A stretch of 64,000 nt of DNA. Source: Cytobacillus firmus. GTDB taxonomy: Bacteria > Bacillota > Bacilli > Bacillales > Cytobacillaceae. A model generated the notes under the pieces. That model was not told the origin of the DNA and did not search any database. It was given only the letters and a program-made list of their open reading frames with translations. Position 1 is the stretch's first letter. Every line of letters begins with the position of its first letter. Location: NCBI RefSeq assembly GCF_023612095.1, contig NZ_CP086235.1, positions 1,509,001-1,573,000 of the forward strand, in the 5' to 3' direction. The position numbers and the translations under genes were made by a program. Shown here piece by piece: positions 1 to 11,230 of the stretch.

Positions 1-82
1 CCGTGTCGATATGCGTCTGGCTGCGTATATGGTAGGCGTCAGAAAAATGGCGGAAGCTTCAAGATTCCGCGGGTGGATTTAA
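1..82 (+). CDS. gudB: NAD-specific glutamate dehydrogenase, C-terminal end (partial)
   Basis: Reading from base 2, the last 26 codons give a peptide beginning RVDMRLAAYMVGV and ending ASRFRGWI before TAA at 80-82. This is the conserved C-terminus of Bacillus GudB/RocG, the enzyme that deaminates glutamate to 2-oxoglutarate. The rest lies upstream of the window. Placement next to ypdA is the gudB-ypdA arrangement of B. subtilis, which favours gudB over rocG, but the fragment alone cannot separate them. Confidence 0.85.
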   Translation, partial: RVDMRLAAYMVGVRKMAEASRFRGWI

Positions 83-110
83 CTGTAAATCTCCACATTT
101 GAATATTCAT

Positions 111-149
111 AAAAAATCTCCTATCATAAACTGATGGGAGATTTTTTAT
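111..149 (+). terminator. Rho-independent terminator after the glutamate dehydrogenase gene
   Basis: A long stem pairs 111-126 with 132-147 (core TCTCC.ATCA / TGATGGGAGA with one wobble pair) and runs into a T tract. It separates the dehydrogenase gene from ypdA. Confidence 0.85.
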
Positions 150-196
150 AGACAGCAGCATGAAATACTTGTTTTGGCATTTAAGGAGTGAGAATC

Positions 197-1176
197 TTGA
201 ATATAGACGCTATTATTGTTGGGGAGGGCCCTGCGGACTGGCAGCTGCCATAGCCCTTCAGGAAGCAGGAAAAAACCCCCTAGTTATCGAAAAGGGCAAT
301 ATCGTAAATGCAATATACAACTACCCGACACACCAGACTTTCTTCAGCACAAGTGAGAAACTCGAAATCGGCGGGGTGCCCTTCATAACGGAAAATTACA
401 AGCCTAAGAGAAACCAGGCGCTAACGTATTACCGGGAAGTGGTGAAAAGAAAGGGCATTAAGGTCAATGCTTACGAAAAAGTTTTAAATGTAGTAAAAAA
501 ACATCCCGAAGTATTTGAAGTGCAAACTGACAAGAGGGATTATACAGTCAAAAACGTCATAATTGCTACAGGTTATTATGATAATCCCAATTACATGAAA
601 GTTCCCGGTGAGGATCTTGCAAAGGTATTTCACTATTTCAAAGAAGCTCACCCGTTTTTTGATAAAGACGTAGCAGTTATCGGAGGGAAAAACTCAAGCG
701 TTGATGCCGCAATCGAACTGGTAAAAGCAGGCGCAAGAGTAACAGTGATCTATCGCGGAACAGAATATTCACCAAGCATAAAGCCCTGGATTCTGCCTGA
801 GTTTGAATCTTTAGTGAAAAATGGCGTGATTAAAATGGAATTCAATGCACATGTGAACGAAATCAGTGAAAATAAGCTTTTATATACAGTGGATGGTAAA
901 ACTTTTGACATTAAGAACGATTTTGTGTTTGCCATGACTGGCTATCATCCTGATCATGGGTTTTTAAGAAATATGGGGATTCAAATTAATGATGAAACCG
1001 GGCGCCCTCAATTTAACCCTGAAACAATGGAAACGAATGTCCCTGGAATATTTATTGCAGGTGTAATAGCTGCAGGAAATAATGCCAACGAAATTTTTAT
1101 TGAAAATGGAAGATTTCACGGCGGACAAATAGCAAAAGCAATAATTGAAAAAGAGAGCGGAAACGGCAAAGGCTGA
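197..1176 (+). CDS. ypdA: YpdA, FAD-dependent bacillithiol disulfide reductase (frameshifted in this sequence)
   Basis: YpdA-family flavoproteins use NADPH to reduce bacillithiol disulfide in the cytoplasm. The TTG at 197, preceded by AAGGAG, gives LNIDAIIVG. The expected FAD-binding GGGPCGLAAA motif then continues only in another frame, because the G run at 221-224 has four bases where five restore the frame. The second dinucleotide-binding motif (VIGGKNSSVDAAIEL) lies near residue 165. Repaired length is about 326 residues, normal for the family (B. subtilis about 324). Using the upstream ATG at 160 gives a spurious N-terminus that destroys the FAD motif. bshB1 and bshA, which make bacillithiol, are in the same window. 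Confidence 0.9.
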
Positions 1177-1198
1177 TCATTTCGGATCAGCCTTTTTA
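1171..1198 (+). terminator. Terminator after ypdA
   Basis: GGCTGATC at 1171-1178 pairs with GATCAGCC at 1185-1192 and is followed by TTTTT. It lies in the convergent gap between ypdA and the asparaginase gene. Confidence 0.85.
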
Positions 1199-1199
1199 T

Positions 1200-2167
1200 T
1201 TATATTTGAAAAATCTCTTCGATATTTTGCTGTGTTTCGAGTCCAATTAACAGTTTAATTCTGGCTTTTTGTCCATTAAGCCCATTTGAAAATATAACCC
1301 CCATGTCCTTGAGGTGTTTTCCGCCTCCGTCATAACCATATACATCTTGTGCAATTCCATTGAAGCAGCGGGAAACCAATACAATCGGAATGTTTTTTCC
1401 AGTAAGGGTTTTAATGCCCTCAATTGTGGCTGGGGGCAGATTACCTTGTCCAAGTGCTTCGATAACAACACCATCGAAATCTAAATTCCCTATCGCATGA
1501 AGCAAAGAAGAATCCATTCCGGCAAAAGCTTTAATGAGTGTGACTTTTTTTTCAACTGTATCCAAAGGGTAGTATTCTCTATTTGTCGGCGCATTATGGA
1601 ATAATACACCTCTCTTTGTGACTATTCCAATTGGCCCATACTGAGGGCTCTGGAAAGTAGAGACATTACTCGTATGTGTTTTTGTAACATTTTCTGCTGT
1701 ATGAATTTCATCATTTAAAACGACAAGGACCCCTTTGTCTTTTGCTTCTTCACATGCAGCCACACGAATAGAAGAAATGAGGTTGTAAAGTCCGTCTGAA
1801 CCGATTTCATTACTCGATCTCATTGCACCTGTTACAACGATCGGAAGGGGTGTTTTCACACTTAAGTCCAAAAAATAGGCTGTCTCTTCTAATGTATCTG
1901 TTCCATGAGTAATCACTACGCCGCTAATCTCTTCCTTTGCAAGGCTGTTTTCAATGATTTCCTTCAATTTAAGCATTTCCTTTGGCGTAATATGCGGTGA
2001 AGGAAGGTGGAATGGCTCTTCAACCATTAATTCTGCAAGGGACAGAAGTTCCTTTGTTTTTTCCGTTAATGGATTATTATCTGTTGGTTTTACGGCACCT
2101 GTTGCTGCATCCTCGCTCATTGAAATGGTGCCTCCTGTGTGTATAACTAGTATCTTTTTTTCTCCAT
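1200..2167 (-). CDS. ansA: Type I L-asparaginase (frameshifted near the N-terminus)
   Basis: Hydrolyses asparagine to aspartate and ammonia. The long open frame starts only at 2120, but the reading upstream encodes MEKKKILVIHTGGTIS when one A is added to the run of seven (T run 2155-2161 on the plus strand). This recovers the catalytic Thr of the TGGTI motif. The second catalytic motif HGTDT is intact (near residue 85 of the repaired protein). The start at 2167 has a GGGGGA ribosome site. Repaired length is about 322 residues, as in AnsA. Without repair the protein would lack its nucleophile. The gene stands alone, not beside an aspartase gene as in B. subtilis ansAB, so the symbol is by family rather than by synteny. 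Confidence 0.85.
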
Positions 2168-2299
2168 GTTAATCCCCCAATTTTCGCTTTGAAAAATAAA
2201 TATGATGCGGAATATTTCTTTTCCAATATTTGAATAATCATTTTAATTCTTTCTATATCATGATACGATTAAGAAAACAGATTGAAAAGAGGACAGCTC

Positions 2300-2988
2300 A
2301 TGCTGGGAATATTATCCGCTGGCATCGCGCCGGGACTGGCACTATTAAGTTATTTTTATTTAAAAGATCAATATGAGTCAGAACCCATATCAATGGTTTT
2401 TAAAACTTTTTTGTTTGGTGCCTTGCTTGTGTTCCCCATCATGTTTATCCAATACGTTTTAGAAGCTGAAGGGGTGCTCCAGTCCAGTTTAGCGGATGCA
2501 TTTTTATCATCAAGCATGCTGGAGGAATTCTTTAAATGGTTTATATTATTCTATACTATTTATCAGCAAGTAACCTTTGATGAACCATATGATGGAATTG
2601 TGTATGGTGCCTCGGTATCACTCGGCTTTGCTACTGCAGAAAATATCTTCTATCTCATCGGGCTAGGTGTGGAACACGCACTTGGGAGGGCCTTGCTCCC
2701 GGTTTCCAGTCATGCTCTCTTCGGTGTTATTATGGGCTATTATATAGGAAAAGGAAAATTCTCGGCAACGTCTACAAAAAATGGATAGCCTTTTCACTTC
2801 TTGTACCTTTTCTCCTTCACGGTATTTACGACTATATCCTCATTTCCCTAAAACATTGGATGTTTATCATGTTTCCATTTATGATCTTCCTTTGGTGGCT
2901 GGGCTTAAGAAAAGTTAAAAAAGCAAGGGCTCATAGCGTAAGGCATATGAATAATCAATTTGAAATACAGAAAACCCTCCATTCCTGA
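2300..2988 (+). CDS. prsW: PrsW, intramembrane site-1 protease of anti-sigma factor RsiW (frameshifted)
   Basis: PrsW is a polytopic membrane protease that starts RsiW cleavage and so activates SigW under envelope stress. The start ATG at 2300 follows AGAGGACAG and gives [19 protein letters not shown], as in B. subtilis. The glutamate motif EEFFKW lies near residue 78, followed by TAENIF and SHALFGV. The first frame stops at 2788 (FSATSTKNG). The next frame resumes with NVYKKWIAF and LLHGIYDY and ends at 2988. One base is missing between about 2760 and 2784, probably beside the A run. The join gives about 229 residues, near the usual 218. The alternative TTG at 2282 lacks a ribosome site. Confidence 0.88.
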
Positions 2989-3004
2989 TGGAGGTTTTTT
3001 TTTA
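2970..3004 (+). terminator. Terminator overlapping the prsW 3' end
   Basis: CCCTCCAT (2975-2982) pairs with ATGGAGG (2988-2994), followed by nine T. The prsW stop codon lies inside the hairpin. Confidence 0.8.
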
Positions 3005-3108
3005 TTTGCCGCCAACCTTAATAAATGATTCAAGTTATTGAATAAAAAGCCAGAGACTACAAAAAATAGAGTCAATGATAAAAGATTGACTTTTGGAGGT
3101 TATAATCC

Positions 3109-3944
3109 ATGAAAAAGAAATTTATGGCAGGAAAGGTGTTACTCATAATCTCCCTTTGTGTTCTGGGAATTCCATTGAGCGGGAATATGGAAAAAGCCAA
3201 TGCCTTTTCAAATCAGGTGATTCAGCACGGGGCTGTAGGTGACGATGTTATAGAACTTCAATCACGTCTGCAGTATTTAGGCTTTTACAACGGGAAGATC
3301 GATGGAGTCTTTGGGTGGGGAACCTATTGGGCGCTTAGGAACTTCCAATATGAATTTGGACTTCCCATTGATGGGCTTGCAGGCCAGGAAACAAAAAACA
3401 AGCTCGTGAAAGCATCTAAATATAATGAACAGTATGTGAAGGAACAAATCAATAAGGGCAATAAATTTACCCATTATGGCGGGGTGGAAACTGACAAACA
3501 GACTAAGCCTCAGCAAGGGTCAACGGGGGAACAGCACAGCAGCAGGAAGCTCCCAAACAGCCCACTGCTTCAAATGTCCCGAATGGATTCTCGGAAAACG
3601 ATATCCAGCTAATGGCCAATGCAGTCTATGGAGAGTCAAGAGGGGAACCGTATACAGGCCAGGTGGCAGTTGCTTCAGTTATCTTAAACCGTGTAAACAG
3701 TGCTTCATTCCCAAACACTGTTTCTGGCGTCATTTTTGAGCCTCGTGCTTTTACTGCTGTTGCCGATGGACAGATATGGCTAACGCCTAATGAGACGGCA
3801 AAAAAAGCAGTACTGGATGCGATTAATGGATGGGATCCGACAGGAGAGGCGCTGTATTATTTTAATCCGGATACTGCTACAAGCGGATGGATTTGGACAC
3901 GGCCGCAAATCAAGCGGATTGGAAAACATATATTCTGTAAATAG
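3109..3944 (+). CDS. sleB: SleB, spore-cortex lytic transglycosylase (frameshifted)
   Basis: SleB degrades the muramic-lactam-containing spore cortex during germination. Residues 1-31 form a signal peptide. A peptidoglycan-binding domain follows (about 38-95, with VIELQSRLQYLGFYNGKIDG). After a Gln/Pro-rich linker comes the SleB/cell-wall hydrolase domain, with ANAVYGESRGEPY and the catalytic Glu, ending GKHIFCK. The two halves are in different frames: the G run 3525-3529 has five bases where six restore the frame. Repaired length is about 278 residues. ypeB follows 14 bases later, the normal partner needed for SleB assembly. Confidence 0.92.
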
Positions 3945-3958
3945 AGGGGTGAATTATC

Positions 3959-5307
3959 ATGCTTAGAGGAATTCTTATTGGGATACTTGCACTGGGTGTT
4001 GCCGGTACAGCGTTTTGGGGTTATCAGGAACACCGGGAGAAAAATGCAATCCTCATTAATGCTGAAAATAATTATCAAAGAGCATTTCATGATTTAACAT
4101 ATCAAGTCGACCTATTGCATGACAAAATTGGAACAACTTTAGCGATGAATTCGAGAGCTTCACTCTCACCTGAATTGGCAGAAGTATGGAGATTGACTTC
4201 AGAAGCCCACTCGGACGTAGGTCAGCTGCCTCTAACACTTCTTCCTTTCAATAAAACCGAAGAGTTTTTATCCAATATCGGAGATTTCAGTTATCGGACA
4301 GCAGTAAGAGATTTAGAGAAGGAGCCATTATCGGAAAAGGAATACCAAACGCTCAAACAGCTTTATAAGCAATCTGCGGATGTTCAGCAGGATTTACGTA
4401 AAGTACAGCATATGGTTCTTGAAAAGAACTTGAGATGGATGGATGTGGAAATGGCTCTCGCGTCCAATAAAGAACCTGCAGACAATACCATTATAGATGG
4501 CTTTAAAACAGTGGAAAAAACAGTTGAAGGCTATGGAGAGACAGACTTTGGACCTGCATTTGTAAATATGCAGAAAAAGGATGAAAACTACAAATATCTG
4601 AAGGGCAAAGAAATTTCAAAAAAAGAAGCTGCACGTATCGGTCAGCACTATGCAGGTCTGGGGAAGAATGTGAACATCAGAGTAACGGAAAACGGCAAGG
4701 GATCTGATTACGGGTTTTTCAGTGTGAGTATCCAAAACAAGAAAACAAATGAAGAAGCAAACATGGATATTACCAAAAAAGGCGGCTATCCAATCTGGTA
4801 TATCCTGGACCGGAAAGTGGCGAAACAAAAAGTAAGCCTTAATGAGGCAAGCAATAATGCAGTTAAATTTCTAAAGGACAATGGCTTTAAAGATCTGGAT
4901 TTATTCGAGAGTGCCCAATATGACAATTTAGGGTATTCACCTTTGTTTCGAATCAGGAGGGTGTAAGAATTTATCCGGACTCCATTCGTGTGAAAATTGC
5001 GCTTGACAATGGCGGGATGACTGCTTTTTCTGCCGAAGATTATTTAAAATCTCATCACCAGCGTGAAATTCCAGAGCCTGCGATTACTGTGGAAGAGGCA
5101 AGAACAAAGGTGAATCCGCAGTTGAAGGTCATGGAAGACAGGCGTGCAATAATTATTAACGATTTGAATCAGGAAGTTTCCTGTTATGAATTTATGGGCA
5201 CATTGGGTGAAGATACTTACAGGATTTATATAAATGCAGAAACAGGACAGGAAGAAAAAGTTGAAAAGCTTAAGAATGCAGAACCAATATATGAAGATGT
5301 AGTGTAG
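3959..5307 (+). CDS. ypeB: YpeB, germination protein required for SleB localisation (frameshifted)
   Basis: YpeB is a spore inner-membrane protein that stabilises SleB until germination. There is one N-terminal membrane anchor (residues about 2-22) followed by a long extracytoplasmic region ending in YPEB/PepSY-like repeats (for example KEISKKEAARIGQHYAG and ITVEEARTKVNP). The first frame runs to 4966. The continuation VSNQEGVRIYPDSIRVKIALDNG is read in the next frame, and one extra T in the run 4942-4944 joins them. Repaired length is about 449 residues, matching B. subtilis (450). It is co-transcribed with sleB. Confidence 0.92.
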
Positions 5308-5336
5308 AGAAAGCCGGATAGGCTTTCTCTCTTTTT
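5306..5336 (+). terminator. Terminator after sleB-ypeB
   Basis: AGAGAAAGCC pairs with GGCTTTCTCT around the loop GGATA, followed by CTTTTT. Confidence 0.85.
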
Positions 5337-5441
5337 AGGTCTTTTTGCTCAAAAGAAGCAAAAATGTTATTGCAGGATTCTTATATAGCGTTCATAATTA
5401 AATGACAAGATTATCCTTTTACTATGGGGAAGTGTGGAAGT

Positions 5442-6101
5442 GTGATAAATATTGGTGAAGCATTGATGCTCGAATTGACGTACTCCGAAAAACCTGAAAA
5501 TTATAAATGTAAGCTTGCCGAAAGAGAAGGAAATAGCTTATATATTGATTATCCAATAAATCAGGAAACGAATAAAACTGCATTTCTGGTCGATGGTACA
5601 CAGCTGAAGGCTACCTTTTTAGCTGATGATGGAACGGTATATCTTTTTGAAAGCGAAGTTCTAGGAAGAGTTAAGAAAAAAATCCCGATGATGATTTTAT
5701 CATATCCCGGGGATGAACATTTAGTGAAAATTCAAAGACGGCAGTTTGTCCGGATAGAAACACCAGTTGATGTTGCAATCCATTCGGAAAATAACGAGTT
5801 CTCTCCTTTTGTATCCGTTACGGATGATATAAGTGCAGGCGGGGCTGCAATCATCGCTAAGATGGACAGTTCCTTAAAAGCCAATATGAAAATACTTACA
5901 TATTTCGTATTAGCCATGCAAAACGGTGTCAATTATTATTTGAAACTTAAAAGTAACGTAATAAGAGTCTCTGATCCCCGAAATGGCAAATCGCTAATTT
6001 CTGTTCAATTTATGGAGGTAAGCCCGCAGGACAGGCAATTGCTTTTGCGTTTTTGTTTCGAAAGGCAATTGGCCATGAAGAAAAAAGGCCTGGAAATATG
6101 A
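5442..6101 (+). CDS. motI: MotI/YpfA, PilZ-domain cyclic-di-GMP receptor
   Basis: In B. subtilis MotI binds c-di-GMP and then blocks the flagellar stator MotA. The architecture fits: an N-terminal YcgR-like domain (about 1-85), then a PilZ domain opening with RRQFVR (near residue 93) and DDISAGG (near 127). These are the two c-di-GMP contact motifs (RxxxR and D/NxSxxG). I chose the GTG at 5442 (MINIGEAL) because it aligns with the B. subtilis start and follows GGGGAAG. The in-frame ATG at 5424 overlaps that ribosome site. Length is 219 residues, normal. Confidence 0.88.
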   Translation: MINIGEALMLELTYSEKPENYKCKLAEREGNSLYIDYPINQETNKTAFLVDGTQLKATFLADDGTVYLFESEVLGRVKKKIPMMILSYPGDEHLVKIQRRQFVRIETPVDVAIHSENNEFSPFVSVTDDISAGGAAIIAKMDSSLKANMKILTYFVLAMQNGVNYYLKLKSNVIRVSDPRNGKSLISVQFMEVSPQDRQLLLRFCFERQLAMKKKGLEI

Positions 6102-6188
6102 ATAAAGGAATAATTTTTATATTCATCTCTCATAATAGATGGTGAAGTCTATTGAATTGATTCTATATTTCCAGTTGGAGAGATGGCC

Positions 6189-6374
6189 ATGATGAAAACG
6201 GTGGAGAGGATTATTCTTAAATTAATAATAGTACAATTTATTTTCCTGCTGATCACTCAATTTTTCTTTCATCATATGGATGCATTTCCGGAATTAAAGC
6301 AGCTGACACAGTATGAAGGTGTCACAGATCAGAATTTTACTGAGCTGCTTGAAACTTTCAGAAAAAATAATTAG
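6189..6374 (+). CDS. ypfB: YpfB, small single-pass membrane protein (DUF5359)
   Basis: About 61 residues with one hydrophobic segment (residues about 9-27, LILKLIIVQFIFLLITQFF) and a short polar C-terminal part with TQYEGV. It matches in size and position the uncharacterised YpfB that lies between motI and cmk in B. subtilis. The ATG at 6189 has GGAG eight bases upstream; ATG codons at 6183 and 6192 are alternatives. Function unknown. Confidence 0.7.
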   Translation: MMKTVERIILKLIIVQFIFLLITQFFFHHMDAFPELKQLTQYEGVTDQNFTELLETFRKNN

Positions 6375-6396
6375 CAGGCAGGCGCCTGCTTATTTT
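6373..6396 (+). terminator. Short terminator after ypfB
   Basis: AGCAGGC (6373-6379) pairs with GCCTGCT (6384-6390), followed by TATTTTT. Confidence 0.75.
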
Positions 6397-6538
6397 TGTG
6401 GTGAAATTTTTAAAAACTGCTTTAAAAATTTGCAAGACTTAAAATACAGCTTATTTATGCACTGAAGAAGACTTATTATGTTAAAATAAAGCGGAATGAA
6501 CCTGGAGAAAAAGCGGCCAGGGTTACACAGGAGGAACT

Positions 6539-7219
6539 ATGAGTAAACGTATATCAATCGCAATTGACGGCCCAGCTGCTGCAGGGAAAAGTACAGTAGC
6601 AAAGATCGTGGCCGAGAAATTATCTTACATATATATTGATACTGGTGCCATGTATCGGGCCTTGACTTATAAAGCAATTCAGAAAAATACAAGCCTTGAA
6701 GATGAAGCCTCTCTTATGGAGATTTTAAACAATACAGTTATTGAACTGCAGCCAGGCGAAAAAGGGCAATTAATTTATCTGGACGGCCAGGATGTGACAA
6801 ATGAAATCAGAACTTCCGAAGTGACAAATTCTGTTTCCGTTGTTTCCATGCATAAGCTGGTTAGGGAAGAAATGGTTTCGCGCCAGCAAAGCTTTGCTTT
6901 AAATGGAGGAGTGGTAATGGATGGCCGGGATATCGGAACTCATGTCCTGCCCCATGCAGAAGTGAAGGTTTTCCTTCTGGCTTCTGTCGATGAAAGAGCT
7001 CTAAGGCGGCATAACGAAAATATCCAAAAGGGATATTCATCTGACCTGGACAAGTTGAAGGAGGAAATCTCTCTTAGGGACAAGCTGGACTCTGAACGTG
7101 AAGTAGCTCCATTAAAAAAAGCGGCTGATGCAAAGGAGATTGATACAACCTCATTGTCAATTGGGCAGGTAGTCGACAGGATAATGGATCTGGCTATTGA
7201 AAGGATTGGTTCAAAGTGA
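6539..7219 (+). CDS. cmk: Cytidylate kinase
   Basis: Phosphorylates CMP/dCMP to the diphosphate with ATP. The P-loop [13 protein letters not shown] is at residues 6-18. [11 protein letters not shown] (near 36) and [12 protein letters not shown] (near 125) are family signatures, and the LID region follows. Length is 226 residues, standard. The start has a GGAGGAAC site seven bases upstream. Its end overlaps plsC by four bases, so the two are translationally coupled. Confidence 0.96.
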   Translation: MSKRISIAIDGPAAAGKSTVAKIVAEKLSYIYIDTGAMYRALTYKAIQKNTSLEDEASLMEILNNTVIELQPGEKGQLIYLDGQDVTNEIRTSEVTNSVSVVSMHKLVREEMVSRQQSFALNGGVVMDGRDIGTHVLPHAEVKVFLLASVDERALRRHNENIQKGYSSDLDKLKEEISLRDKLDSEREVAPLKKAADAKEIDTTSLSIGQVVDRIMDLAIERIGSK

Positions 7220-7797
7220 ATCTCTACGCTTTTGCCAAAGCGGCAGTCTATGGGGTTCTAAAACCCATTTACAGATTTGAAGTATTCGGAAAGGAGAACT
7301 TTCCGGAAGAAGGCGGGGTTCTCCTTTGCTCTAATCATATAGATAATCTGGATCCTCCCGTAGTCGGCATTAATGCTCCTAGGCCAGTATATTTCATGGC
7401 CAAAGAAGAGCTTTTTAATGTTCCGGTCCTAGGGAAAATTGTTCCCCATCTAAATGCTTTTCCTGTCAAAAGAGGAATGAGTGACAGGGAAGCGTTAAGA
7501 AAAGGTCTTGGAATTCTAAAAGAAGGAAATGTTTTAGGTCTGTTCCCGGAGGGTACTAGGAGTAAAACGGGACAGCTGGGAAAAGGGCTGGCCGGAGCAG
7601 GTTTTTTTGCTCTCAGATCGGAAGCGCATGTTGTTCCCTGCGCCATTATTGGTCCTTATAAAGCTTTTTCAAAATTAAAAGTTGTTTACGGGAAACCAAT
7701 TGATATGAAAGAGCTTCGAGAAAGAAAGGCATCAGCGGAGGAAACCACAGAAATGATTATGTCTGAAATCCGTAAATTAATTGAAGATTACTCTTAG
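7216..7797 (+). CDS. plsC: 1-acyl-sn-glycerol-3-phosphate acyltransferase
   Basis: Adds the second acyl chain to lysophosphatidic acid at the membrane. The acyltransferase block I is NHIDNLD (H-x4-D, residues 40-46). Block III is [10 protein letters not shown] (near 112-121), and [10 protein letters not shown] follows. The length of 193 residues is typical. The GTG start overlaps the cmk stop. Confidence 0.92.
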   Translation: MNLYAFAKAAVYGVLKPIYRFEVFGKENFPEEGGVLLCSNHIDNLDPPVVGINAPRPVYFMAKEELFNVPVLGKIVPHLNAFPVKRGMSDREALRKGLGILKEGNVLGLFPEGTRSKTGQLGKGLAGAGFFALRSEAHVVPCAIIGPYKAFSKLKVVYGKPIDMKELRERKASAEETTEMIMSEIRKLIEDYS

Positions 7798-7810
7798 ACC
7801 TTCTTGCTTG

Positions 7811-7858
7811 ACAAAAAACTTCTTTTGTAAGAAGTTAGTAAAAAGGCATTTTTTTAAA
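7811..7858 (+). terminator. Weak terminator-like hairpin after plsC
   Basis: AACTTCTT (7817-7824) pairs with AAGAAGTT (7829-7836). There is no immediate T tract; a T run comes only at 7849-7855. It may be an imperfect terminator or a processing hairpin. The rest of the 253-base gap to ypfD shows no gene. Confidence 0.4.
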
Positions 7859-8050
7859 AGGCGAAAATATTCGAAAAATAAGGCTTTCCTTTACTGAACA
7901 ATTTTATAATTAAAACAGTTGAAAAATAGCCTGTAAATAATTAGCCATTCGAGTATTTCTGCTGCTGACACAGGGTTCTTGCCTGGATGGCAGGCAGTTG
8001 AATACAGATTAAAAATTTGAAAGCAGCCATTGGATTAAGGAGGAATACAT

Positions 8051-9190
8051 ATGTCAGAGGAAATGAATCAAGTAGAAGTTAAAAATTTTGAGGTGGGTGA
8101 CAAGGTAAAAGGCCAAGTTACCAAGGTTGAAGAAAAGCAAGTCATCGTTGATCTTGCTGACAGCAAACTGGATGGGATTATCCCAATCAGCGAGCTTTCA
8201 AGCCTTCACATTGAAAAAGCCGGCGATGCGGTATCAGAAGGAGATCAACTCGAGCTTGAGGTTTTAAAAGTTGAGGAAGATGCTCTTATTCTTTCAAAAC
8301 GTAAAGTTGATGCCGGTAAGTCATGGGAAACTCTCGAACAGAAATTCAATGAGGGTGAAGTTTTTGAAGCAGAAATAAAAGATGTAGTTAAAGGCGGATT
8401 AGTAGTAGACCTGGGTGTTCGCGGATTTGTTCCAGCTTCCCTGGTTGAAGCTCATTTTGTTGAAGATTTTACTGATTATAAAGGCAAAACGATGACATTT
8501 AAAATTGTTGAGCTTGATAAAGATAAAAATCGCCTGATTCTTTCCCATCGTGCTGTAATAGAGGAAGAAAAAGGCAAGCAGAAACATCAAGTGCTGGAGT
8601 CCCTTCAGGCAGGTGAGGTTCTGGATGGAACAGTTCAAAGAATTACTGACTTTGGAGCATTTGTTGATATCGGCGGAATCGATGGACTTGTCCATATTTC
8701 CCAGCTTTCCTATGAGCATGTGGAAAAGCCTTCAGATGTTGTCGAGGAAGGCCAAAAAGTGCAAGTGAAAGTATTAAGCGTCGACCGCGACAATGAACGC
8801 ATTTCACTATCCATTAAGGAGACTCTTCCTGGACCATGGGATAATATCGGCGAGAAGGCTCCTAAAGGCAGTACACTTGATGGAACAGTAAGAAGACTTG
8901 TTTCATACGGAGCATTTGTTGAAGTTTTTCCTGGTGTTGAAGGACTTGTCCATATTTCTCAAATTGCTCATAAGCATATCGGAACTCCGCATGAAGTTCT
9001 AAGCGAAGGACAGGAAGTGAAAGTGAAGGTTCTTGATGTGAACGAACAGGATCAGCGCCTGTCATTGAGCATCAAAGATCTGCTTGAAAAAGAGCAGGAA
9101 GAAGTGACTGACTATGAACTTCCTGAAGAAACAAAAGGCTTCTCGCTTGGTGATATGATTGGCGACCAGCTAAAGAATTTAAAAAAGTAA
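8051..9190 (+). CDS. ypfD: YpfD, four-S1-domain RNA-binding protein (RpsA homologue)
   Basis: Four S1/OB-fold repeats run in order at roughly residues 15-80, 98-165, 185-253 and 270-338. The last two carry the clear signatures FGAFVDIGGIDGLVHISQLS and GAFVEVFPGVEGLVHISQIA. Length of 379 residues agrees with the low-GC Gram-positive short S1 homologue, which has four domains rather than the six of E. coli RpsA. The start follows AAGGAGG. It is probably ribosome- or mRNA-associated, though not essential in B. subtilis. Confidence 0.93.
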   Translation: MSEEMNQVEVKNFEVGDKVKGQVTKVEEKQVIVDLADSKLDGIIPISELSSLHIEKAGDAVSEGDQLELEVLKVEEDALILSKRKVDAGKSWETLEQKFNEGEVFEAEIKDVVKGGLVVDLGVRGFVPASLVEAHFVEDFTDYKGKTMTFKIVELDKDKNRLILSHRAVIEEEKGKQKHQVLESLQAGEVLDGTVQRITDFGAFVDIGGIDGLVHISQLSYEHVEKPSDVVEEGQKVQVKVLSVDRDNERISLSIKETLPGPWDNIGEKAPKGSTLDGTVRRLVSYGAFVEVFPGVEGLVHISQIAHKHIGTPHEVLSEGQEVKVKVLDVNEQDQRLSLSIKDLLEKEQEEVTDYELPEETKGFSLGDMIGDQLKNLKK

Positions 9191-9199
9191 TGGTGATAA

Positions 9200-10261
<1,062 letters not shown>

Positions 10262-10263
<2 letters not shown>

Positions 10264-10293
10264 CTCTCGTCATTTGACGAGAGCTATTTTTTT
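10262..10293 (+). terminator. Bidirectional terminator between fni and ypzI
   Basis: AGCTCTCGTC (10262-10271) pairs perfectly with GACGAGAGCT (10276-10285), followed by ATTTTTTT. The complementary strand also ends in a five-T run, so it can serve the minus-strand ypzI. Confidence 0.88.
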
Positions 10294-10333
10294 CATTCTG
10301 GCTGCAGTGCATAGCAAGGCGAAGCAGCTTTTC

Positions 10334-10477
10334 TTAACTGTATTTCGAATCATTCAGAGATCTGGCTTCTTCGGGACTCTGCATCTTGGAAGCTCCAGGA
10401 TAATGAAGTGCCTGGTCGCGATCGGACTCCACTTTTCCGCTATTTTTTAGCTTTTTTTCCTGTCTGTCTTTGCCCAT
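10334..10477 (-). CDS. ypzI: YpzI, small conserved protein
   Basis: Encodes 47 residues beginning MGKDRQEKKLKNSGKVESD and rich in charged residues. The start at 10477 has a strong GGAGGT site (on the minus strand). Size, sequence character and position between fni and yphA fit the YpzI family of Bacillus. Function is unknown. A longer in-frame reading from 10555 has no ribosome site and low-quality sequence. Confidence 0.75.
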   Translation of the reverse strand: MGKDRQEKKLKNSGKVESDRDQALHYPGASKMQSPEEARSLNDSKYS

Positions 10478-10622
10478 ATATAACACCTCCATGTTATTAA
10501 GATGAAGTGAGCGCGTGAGAATTATGCAAAAAGACAGCTGGGATTCATTTGGCAATGCTTTTGAATTTGAAGGGTTAATTTACATACGAAGTAGCCATAA
10601 TGGAAATGATAGGAGGTAGAGG

Positions 10623-11230
10623 ATGGAAGGATTATTTTTTTATTGGATTTCCTGGATGGTTTGGATTATGGCGACTTTTTTTATGGCTCGAACGAATAAA
10701 TACAGGTTTTTATTGTCTGCCTGGATCTTATGCTTAATGATCCTGTCACCCTTGACACTTAATATCCTTAATTTTGAAATTGGTATCGCTGCACTTTTTT
10801 TGCTTGTATCACTATATATTTTCGCCCGGAGACTAAAAAAGTTGAGCAAACTTTATTTCCTTTTTTGCACATTCATCCTGATGATGGCCTATGTCACTTT
10901 TCACCTTTTTGAACTGTTTGATCCTGTTTGGGTGATTTTCCCCGGGAATGGATGCTTTCATTCCTTATGGTTTATATGGCTGTACTCCTGCAAAAAAACA
11001 GAATGCTCAGGCTGCCGTTAATATTGCTCGGGGGCATCCAGGGAGAATTTCTATATGCCTTTATCCTTAAACCATTTTCCTTTCCGTATACGATTGGATC
11101 ATTGGCCTTTTTGGATATCATGAGCATTTCATTTTCCATATCGGCTTTATGGATTGCGGTGCATTGGACGGTCCAATACATTGAAGCCAACTTTAAACAT
11201 TTTGAAAGGGAGAAACAAAAATTATCATGA
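10623..11230 (+). CDS. yphA: YphA, polytopic membrane protein of unknown function (frameshifted)
   Basis: The product is a hydrophobic chain with about six membrane segments. The first frame ends at 11021 after FDPVWVIFPGN. The following segments (REWMLSFLMVYMAVLL and onward) are in the next frame and end at 11230. One base missing in the T/C/G runs between 10936 and 10946 joins them. Repaired length is about 202 residues, as in B. subtilis YphA (199). The ATG at 10623 follows AGGAGGTAGAGG. It overlaps yphB by four bases. Confidence 0.78.
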
